From Williamwhitmania sp035530955 (GTDB lineage Bacteria > Bacteroidota > Bacteroidia > Bacteroidales > Williamwhitmaniaceae): a stretch of DNA of 5,072 bases. This document shows positions 1-3,980 of the stretch, in pieces. The position numbers were made by a program, and so were the translations under genes. The notes under the pieces are model-generated. The model worked only from the letters and a program-made list of their open reading frames with translations, ran no database searches and was not told the DNA's origin. The stretch lies in contig DATKTT010000154.1 of the NCBI GenBank assembly GCA_035530955.1, positions 1 through 5,072 of the forward strand. Direction: 5' to 3'. The stretch's first letter is position 1, and each line of letters starts with the position of its first letter.

Positions 1-1029
1 GGACGAAGGATACCCTCCTGCTTTAATAAAGTGTACTGGAACGTCGGGTAACGGGTTGTGCACACACTCTTCAAACTCCGTAGCATGTAGTTCTCTCAAA
101 ACCTTAACTTCCTCAACATAAAAGTTGGGCATATCTTCGTAGAGATTCGCAACAAAATTGCTGTAGGTTTTGCCAAAAATCGAATCAATCTGATGTTGAG
201 TAAGGCCTATTTCAAGGTATGGCAAATCGCCGTATCCCTTTTTCTGGGTAAAATCAACTGGATCAACAAAAATAAGACCTGCAACCTCCTCCGGATAGCG
301 GGAGGCAAAACTTCTTATGTATGCACCGCCAAAAGAGTGTGAAACCAGCAGATAGGGTGGCTTCAACCCTTTTTGTAGAAGCATTTCTCTTAGATTGCTG
401 TTGATGTGCTCGGTGGTTGGTGCAAGGCTGTCGTTTTCAGATTCACCTATTCTGGGGCGGTTGTATCGAAACACTACATTCGTTTTAGCAATCTCCTTAG
501 CCACGCTATCCCAGCTATCAAAACCGCTTGCCAATCCATTTTCAAATACAACCACTGGTTTATCTGCGCTATTGTTTTCCATTCCTGCTATTAGCACCTC
601 CACTTTGAATCCATTTATGGTAGCAAAGTCAATGCTAGCGTAGGCTTTTTCCTTGTTTGCTTTAACGGCCTCCAGTATGGACTGCCATCTTTTATCGGTG
701 TAAAGCGATTTAAGGTCGGGGTCTCCCTTTATATGGCCATAGTCAACGTAATTCATTGAGGTTGCAATACAATTTAATTGGAAGAATGCGCTGTCGGGAT
801 TGTTTGCTAAAGCCCACGAGCAGGCGGCGTTGTAGCGGTCGTTTAATGTTCCTTTCCATCCGTTCGCCTTAAAGGCATCGGAGTAGGTGAGTGCCGAATT
901 TACATAGTCTTTGGCATTGTAAAGCGCGGATGCTTTTTTTATCAAGTCCGCGTAGCTTGTGGACACCTTCTGTCCGAATAGCGAGCTTGCAGCTATGGCA
1001 AGGCTTAAGAATAGTGCTGTTGTTTTCAT
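1..1029 (-). CDS. Secreted alpha/beta hydrolase with N-terminal TPR-like module (C-terminus cut by window edge)
   Basis: The frame is open for 343 codons from ATG at 1029-1027 to the left edge. Residues 1-20 form a signal peptide (MKTTALFLSLAIAASSLFGQ), so the product is probably exported. Residues about 25-128 are a helical TPR-like module of a kind common in Bacteroidota secreted proteins, with the hallmark RYNAACSWALANNPDSAFF at 65-83. The hydrolase fold starts near residue 134: a strand and oxyanion-type loop (VVVFENGLASGFDSW, 159-173), the nucleophile elbow SHSFGG with Ser232, and the next core strand GLIFVDP (251-257). The catalytic His, and probably the acid, lie beyond the edge. An ester or lipid-like substrate is inferred; nothing visible names it. 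There is no Shine-Dalgarno; the start was chosen because the signal peptide begins there. It is divergent from the gene at 1420. I am sure of the fold, not of the substrate. Confidence 0.88.
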   Translation of the reverse strand, partial: MKTTALFLSLAIAASSLFGQKVSTSYADLIKKASALYNAKDYVNSALTYSDAFKANGWKGTLNDRYNAACSWALANNPDSAFFQLNCIATSMNYVDYGHIKGDPDLKSLYTDKRWQSILEAVKANKEKAYASIDFATINGFKVEVLIAGMENNSADKPVVVFENGLASGFDSWDSVAKEIAKTNVVFRYNRPRIGESENDSLAPTTEHINSNLREMLLQKGLKPPYLLVSHSFGGAYIRSFASRYPEEVAGLIFVDPVDFTQKKGYGDLPYLEIGLTQHQIDSIFGKTYSNFVANLYEDMPNFYVEEVKVLRELHATEFEECVHNPLPDVPVHFIKAGGYPSS

Positions 1030-1190
1030 ATGTTTTTGAGTATGGGTTTTTCGACTTGCTGCAGGTTCGTTTACCTGTTTTAGCAGCATCGTCTTTACTC
1101 AAGAAAGGTAATCTTTTTTACTTTCACTTGCTGCACTTGCGATAATCCTCAGTGGTTTAGATTATTTTCTTCTTGTTTTCTGTGCTTTTT

Positions 1191-1263
1191 GGAGGAGCAT
1201 AGGGGCGGAGGTATGCCGTGAATTGTGACGAACGGCAAAAAAGTAATGCCACCCTTATCCTCC
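1191..1263. repeat. Long imperfect inverted repeat
   Basis: GGAGGAgcaTAGGGG (1191-1205) pairs with CCCTTATCCTCC (1252-1263): six pairs, a three-base bulge, then six more pairs including one G-U. Inside it, GCCGT (1215-1219) pairs with ACGGC (1232-1236), extended by T1214-A1237. No T-run follows on either strand, so it does not look like an intrinsic terminator. It lies between two divergent genes, and whether it is transcribed is not known. Confidence 0.4.
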
Positions 1264-1313
1264 TTTACCAGACGAACATGACGGTCTGTTCTCTTTCCAT
1301 CTAGTGAAAATTC

Positions 1314-1342
1314 TTGGAAATGATAATAAATCCCTATTGTTG
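1314..1342 (+). promoter_or_regulatory. Candidate Bacteroidota-type promoter for the DUF6629 gene
   Basis: TTG at 1314-1316 is followed after 18 bases by TATTGTTG at 1335-1342, which matches five of the six fixed positions of the Bacteroidota -7 box TAnnTTTG. The spacer is one base shorter than usual. If it is used, transcription would begin near 1349 and the leader would be about 70 bases, including the hairpin at 1363-1379. This is a pattern match only. Confidence 0.35.
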
Positions 1343-1362
1343 GTTAATTAGACGTATCTTAC

Positions 1363-1379
1363 CAAAAACGAAGTTTTTG
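1363..1379 (+). promoter_or_regulatory. Small perfect hairpin or operator in the leader of the DUF6629 gene
   Basis: CAAAAAC (1363-1369), a three-base GAA loop and GTTTTTG (1373-1379) form a perfect 7-bp inverted repeat. It lies 41 bases before the start codon at 1420 and downstream of the candidate promoter. It could be a weak RNA hairpin in the leader or a protein-binding palindrome; the sequence does not decide between them. The stem is too AT-rich to call a terminator. Confidence 0.35.
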
Positions 1380-1419
1380 TTATCGGTTCTTTGCAGTAAC
1401 GAATAGAAAGAATAATGCT

Positions 1420-2124
1420 ATGTGTTTTTCGGCTGAGGCAAGTTTTGCAGGAGGTATTATTCTTTCCGCTGTTGGGGCTGTAACGATTCAAAAAATCCAC
1501 AAGCCATCACAGATTATCTTTGCCGCCATTCCCCTCTTTTTTGGTGTGCAGCAAATTGCTGAGGGCATCGTATGGTTGGTCATTCCACTTGCGGGGTATG
1601 CAGCCGTTCAGATGGTTTTCACCTATGTTTTTCTGGTAATGGCCGAGGTAATCTGGCCAACGCTAATTGCGCTCTCCGTCCTCTTCATGGAGGAGGATGT
1701 TCGGCGACGACGAACGCTCTGGTTTCTGCTTGGGCTAGGGATAGTAGTTTCGCTCTACTACGCCGTTTGCCTCGTTACATTTAACGTCTCCCCACAAATA
1801 GAGGGCTACCACATATACTACCATACCGATTTTCCAAAGCTGTTTGCCTTACCTGCATTTATTGCCTACCTTATTGCTACTATTACCCCGCTCTTTGTCT
1901 CCAGCATTAAGCGAACGCACCTGCTGGGAGGGCTAATGTTCGTCTCGTGCTTGGTTACCGTGCTCTTTTTTACCCAATACCTTATTTCGGTGTGGTGCTT
2001 CTTTGCTGCCGTGATTAGCGCGGTGGTATACTGGATACTGAGTGATTCCAAAAAGGCCTTTAAACTCGAAAATATGAGGCTGCTGGCGGAGAGACTCAAG
2101 GTGCCTAGCGTGGGGAAGAGGTGA
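1420..2124 (+). CDS. DUF6629-type integral membrane protein
   Basis: This 234-residue protein is almost wholly hydrophobic, with about seven membrane segments near residues 10-24, 31-54, 62-90, 99-121, 139-160, 167-185 and 187-207. A basic loop (RRRR, 95-98) and a charged tail from 209 are probably cytoplasmic. I place it in DUF6629 on the family's N-terminal signature MCFSAEASF, the PLFFGVQQIAEGIVW stretch (38-52), where Glu48 is an unusual charge within a membrane segment, and SVWCFFAA (190-197). The family name is from memory; no function is known to me. Conserved Cys2 directly after the initiator Met is notable, although there is no lipobox. The start at 1420 is fixed by the signature; an A/G-rich AGAAAG at about 1405-1410 precedes it, with no true Shine-Dalgarno. 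It is divergent from the hydrolase, stands alone, and has no clear terminator behind it. Confidence 0.85.
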   Translation: MCFSAEASFAGGIILSAVGAVTIQKIHKPSQIIFAAIPLFFGVQQIAEGIVWLVIPLAGYAAVQMVFTYVFLVMAEVIWPTLIALSVLFMEEDVRRRRTLWFLLGLGIVVSLYYAVCLVTFNVSPQIEGYHIYYHTDFPKLFALPAFIAYLIATITPLFVSSIKRTHLLGGLMFVSCLVTVLFFTQYLISVWCFFAAVISAVVYWILSDSKKAFKLENMRLLAERLKVPSVGKR

Positions 2125-2137
2125 GAGGGAACGAAAA

Positions 2138-2303
2138 GTGACGAGTGACAAAAAAGAGTCAGAAGACGGGAGTCGGAAGACCGAAGATGTGCTCTAGCAA
2201 TCTTTTGGCAAGAAAAAACTTACGATCTATACATCTAATATTACCTGTCAAGTGACAAAAAAGTGACAAAGTTACAGGTGAAAACGTTACGGGTTTTCGT
2301 GAC
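2138..2303. repeat. Scattered GTGAC/GTTAC repeats, including a 13-bp direct repeat
   Basis: The pentamer GTGAC or GTTAC begins at 2138, 2145, 2252, 2263, 2271, 2286 and 2299. AGTGACAAAAAAG occurs identically at 2144-2156 and 2251-2263. The second copy overlaps a palindrome, TGTCAAGTGACA (2246-2257). An outer pair, ACCTGT (2243-2248) with ACAGGT (2274-2279), encloses two of the pentamers, and GAAAAC (2280-2285) pairs with GTTTTC (2293-2298). CCCC (2303-2306) and GGGG (2312-2315) form one more small hairpin. There is no coding potential. Function is unknown. Confidence 0.45.
2158..2185 (+). repeat. Degenerate purine-rich heptamer tandem repeat
   Basis: Four consecutive 7-base units, GTCAGAA, GACGGGA, GTCGGAA and GACCGAA, follow the pattern G(A/T)C(G/C/A)G(A/G)A loosely. 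They lie 34 bases after the stop codon of the DUF6629 gene. The tract is purine-rich on the plus strand. It could be slippage-derived low-complexity sequence; no function can be read from it. Confidence 0.5.
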
Positions 2304-2322
2304 CCCTAACTGGGGAAAATGT

Positions 2323-2420
2323 TTATAGCCCATGGCTTTAGCCATGGGTCAGAGATCTCCGCTAGCGAGGGCGGTGCACACTTGAAAATTGTTCAAAGAA
2401 TTATAGTTGCCATGCACCGC
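2323..2420. repeat. Cluster of perfect palindromes, REP- or MITE-like
   Basis: In order there is a hairpin CCCATGGC-TTTA-GCCATGGG (2329-2348), the 8-bp palindromes GAGATCTC (2352-2359) and CGCTAGCG (2360-2367) directly adjoining, and an inverted pair GCGGTGCA (2371-2378) with TGCACCGC (2413-2420). The last pair encloses a smaller hairpin, TTGAA (2382-2386) with TTCAA (2392-2396). TTATAG occurs at 2323-2328 and again at 2401-2406, each time followed by a CCATG. No T-run follows the hairpins, so this is not a standard terminator. The density suggests a short interspersed element such as a REP handled by a RAYT transposase, but copy number cannot be seen from one window. Confidence 0.5.
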
Positions 2421-2426
2421 AATCAC

Positions 2427-2451
2427 AAAACAAGCGCAAGGAAAAACCTGC
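2427..2451 (-). terminator. Possible weak terminator of the 370-residue membrane protein gene
   Basis: Read on the minus strand downstream of the stop codon at 2471-2469, GCAGG (2451-2447), a five-T loop and CCTTGC (2441-2436) form a short stem with one bulged base. The stretch GCTTGTTTTG follows. The stem is short and the T-tract is interrupted, so this is a weak candidate. Confidence 0.25.
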
Positions 2452-2456
2452 CTCTT

Positions 2457-2479
2457 ACGCCATAAATTCTACATGGCGT
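2457..2479 (-). other. Inverted repeat across the stop codon of the membrane protein gene
   Basis: ACGCCAT (2457-2463) and ATGGCGT (2473-2479) are perfect 7-bp arms around a 9-base loop that contains most of the TAG stop codon (2471-2469, minus strand). The hairpin could take part in 3'-end formation or mRNA protection, but it has no T-run directly after it. Confidence 0.35.
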
Positions 2480-3581
2480 GTATCTGTTTTTCTTCAGCTG
2501 TTTGGCTGTCAACCAATACAAGTTTAATGTCTTTATTGATACCACAGCCTTTGATATAATCCAAAATACTTATCACTCTATCTTCAGTTGAGGGATTCTG
2601 CCAGAACTGCTTTGCCACAAATAATTTAATGGTATATTCATTGCCGTTGTTAAGAAATACGATGTCTATAGGTTGATCTATGGGAAAATATGCTTTAAGT
2701 TTTGTAATGGCAACTCCAACCTTCTTCACATCTTCAATAGGCATGTTGGTGCTGTAATATATTGTATGTAAACTATTCACCTTATAGACCAGAAGGTCGC
2801 GTAAAGGCTCATTGGTTTCTGACGCCGTGGTGTCTACTTTTGGCAATTTAATGTCCCTGCTAAGGTTTGTGTCTGTAAAGCCTATTTTTATTGGTTTGTC
2901 AAATCTTAGATTAGAGTTGAGAAACCTCTCATACTGATTGAAATTGTACATCAATGAGGTGTCTGACAATACGGAGATATCGGCAATGACAAATTTAAGT
3001 ATGTAGCAGTTTCTCTCATCGCTAAAGTAGAGGTCTGCACCTTGGCTTCCCTCCATGAACCTTGTTTGTTTGATGATTTGTGCAATTCTTTCTGGTTTTG
3101 TCACATCCATCTCCTTTGGGTAATGGAGAGTTACTTTATCTATTACACTTATGCTTTTATCGTATCCCGTTGGTGGTATTACAAAAATGACAATTACTAC
3201 AAGTAGTCCCATTACCAATAATCCAATTAGGCTATATCCGGCCGTTAGCCAGTTTGATGCTTTCTTCCCACCGTTGCTTAAAAATTCGTTTATTTGTCGC
3301 CCTTGCAATTTCTCGACCAAGAAGGCAATAATTGCTGTATATATTGCCGGAATCAGTGGTTGGGGAATTTTGTCGATTATGTTTTCTGGAGTAAGGAAAA
3401 TTCCTGCAAAGATTAGTAAGGTTGAAATAATCCCAATGAAAATGGAGTTGCGAGCGGCAGCATGATTTCCAAACTCCTTAAAGTTTTTTGATATCAGGAA
3501 TCCCGCGGAGAGGGGGCCTCCTAAAAATGTTGCAAAAGAAATTGCCTTGACTGTAAAAATCTTTGGAGAGATACTTTCCAT
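2469..3581 (-). CDS. Four-segment membrane protein with a duplicated C-terminal domain, family unknown
   Basis: I do not recognise a named family for this 370-residue protein. Membrane segments lie near residues 13-30, 44-63, 76-91 and 113-135. Positive charges cluster in 32-44 and 91-107, which by the positive-inside rule puts those loops in the cytoplasm and the C-terminal part outside the membrane (inference). That part holds two similar units, about 150-245 and 272-367. They share D-x-x-F (183-186; 306-309), Y-x-(I/L)-K-x-x-x-A (193-200; 316-323) and I-K-(I/L)-x-(F/L)-x-D (231-237; 352-358), with a linker rich in T, S and E near 248-260. No catalytic motif is evident. A sensory or binding role is possible but unproven. 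The gene is visibly AT-richer than its neighbours. The start lacks a Shine-Dalgarno; the ATG ten bases upstream is out of frame. It appears monocistronic, with a candidate promoter at 3660-3690. Confidence 0.85.
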   Translation of the reverse strand: MESISPKIFTVKAISFATFLGGPLSAGFLISKNFKEFGNHAAARNSIFIGIISTLLIFAGIFLTPENIIDKIPQPLIPAIYTAIIAFLVEKLQGRQINEFLSNGGKKASNWLTAGYSLIGLLVMGLLVVIVIFVIPPTGYDKSISVIDKVTLHYPKEMDVTKPERIAQIIKQTRFMEGSQGADLYFSDERNCYILKFVIADISVLSDTSLMYNFNQYERFLNSNLRFDKPIKIGFTDTNLSRDIKLPKVDTTASETNEPLRDLLVYKVNSLHTIYYSTNMPIEDVKKVGVAITKLKAYFPIDQPIDIVFLNNGNEYTIKLFVAKQFWQNPSTEDRVISILDYIKGCGINKDIKLVLVDSQTAEEKQIHAM

Positions 3582-3659
3582 TGTTCAAGCATGTTTTTGG
3601 GTTGACTGGATATTTCTCGGAATGGGATACTGTAGTTTCCCACTACTTAATGAAAGTAT

Positions 3660-3690
3660 TAAAAATACAAATGATTTTCAGAAAGGCAAA
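3660..3690 (-). promoter_or_regulatory. Candidate Bacteroidota-type promoter of the membrane protein gene
   Basis: On the minus strand, TTTG (3690-3687) is followed after exactly 19 bases by TATTTTTA (3667-3660). The second box matches the TAnnTTTG consensus at every fixed position but the last. Transcription would begin near 3653, giving a leader of about 70 bases before the ATG at 3581. Both the boxes and the spacing fit the known Bacteroidota pattern, but in AT-rich sequence this can arise by chance. Confidence 0.45.
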
Positions 3691-3706
3691 TTTGTAAATC
3701 AAATTT
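3688..3706. promoter_or_regulatory. Candidate operator palindrome at the -33 box
   Basis: AAATTTG (3688-3694), a 5-base TAAAT spacer and CAAATTT (3700-3706) form a perfect 19-bp inverted repeat. It overlaps the TTTG box of the candidate promoter and extends upstream of it. Symmetric half-sites about one helical turn apart suit a dimeric regulator, either a repressor blocking the -33 box or an activator just upstream. No regulator gene is in the window to pair it with. Confidence 0.4.
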
Positions 3707-3710
3707 CGTC

Positions 3711-3866
3711 GAGAGATGAAACCTTCCGCTATCTGCCGCACAACTAGTCTATAAAGAGCACAATCCGAATTCCATCTCTTTGGTTGCTAAGCGCCTTCCG
3801 CTCTTCATTAGGGGAGGACTGAAAGGTTGAGAAAAGCAGAACGCTATGTCTCGCATGAAATAAAAA
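3711..3866 (-). other. Non-coding block with repeats and a startless open frame (relic or interspersed element)
   Basis: This block lies in the roughly 350-base gap between the membrane protein start and the fumarase terminator. On the minus strand 3866-3744 is open for 40 codons between two stops, with no ATG. Its second half reads in a protein-like way (SSPNEERKAL, then NQRDGIRIVLFID before TAG). The DNA also has AGAGATG (3712-3718) inverted as CATCTCT (3773-3779), GCACAA repeated at 3738-3743 and 3758-3763 (20 bp apart), and CCTTCCGCT repeated at 3722-3730 and 3794-3802. It could be the eroded 3' end of a gene or an interspersed repeat. I see no start signal supporting a live small gene. 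Confidence 0.3.
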
Positions 3867-3932
3867 TTAAAAATTCATTCAATGAAGACTTACAGCCTAC
3901 AATGCCGACTGCACATTACAACCTACACAAAT

Positions 3933-3958
3933 AAAAAAAGCCGGCATTACACCGGCTT
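3933..3958 (-). terminator. Rho-independent terminator of fumC
   Basis: On the minus strand a perfect 7-bp stem AAGCCGG/CCGGCTT (3958-3952 with 3944-3938) closes a 7-base loop and runs into seven T residues (3939-3933). It begins 22 bases after the fumC stop codon. This is a textbook intrinsic terminator and shows that fumC transcription does not normally continue into the membrane protein gene. Confidence 0.92.
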
Positions 3959-3980
3959 CTTATATTTTGTGAGAGTATTG

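Larger units (their letters stand above)
1030..1419. other. Divergent intergenic region
   Basis: These 390 bases separate two divergent starts and hold no credible gene. The first part (about 1030-1190) is T-rich on the plus strand. On the minus strand, TACCTTTC at 1110-1103 resembles the Bacteroidota -7 box for the hydrolase, but I find no matching TTG at the right distance upstream, so I do not call that promoter. The rest contains an imperfect stem, a candidate plus-strand promoter and a short hairpin, each listed separately. Confidence 0.7.

Noticed and set aside
395..643. Plus-strand open frames inside the hydrolase
   Set aside because: They are antisense to the nucleophile-elbow region of a well-supported gene and show no domain or start signal.
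869..1102. 77-codon minus-strand open frame overlapping the hydrolase start
   Set aside because: It lies in a different frame over the signal peptide and TPR-like module of the hydrolase, is rich in Lys, Ser and Cys without any recognisable pattern, and the overlapping frame is clearly the real gene.
1269..1288. CAGAC/GTCTG inverted pair in the divergent gap
   Set aside because: Five-base arms around a 10-base loop are expected by chance in a region this long.
2329..2348. 8-bp hairpin as a terminator between the convergent genes
   Set aside because: The stem is strong, but neither strand has a T-run after it (TCAGAG on plus, CTATAAAC on minus).
3547..3747. 66-codon plus-strand open frame across the membrane protein start
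   Set aside because: It overlaps the first codons of the minus-strand gene and its candidate promoter, and its composition is not protein-like.
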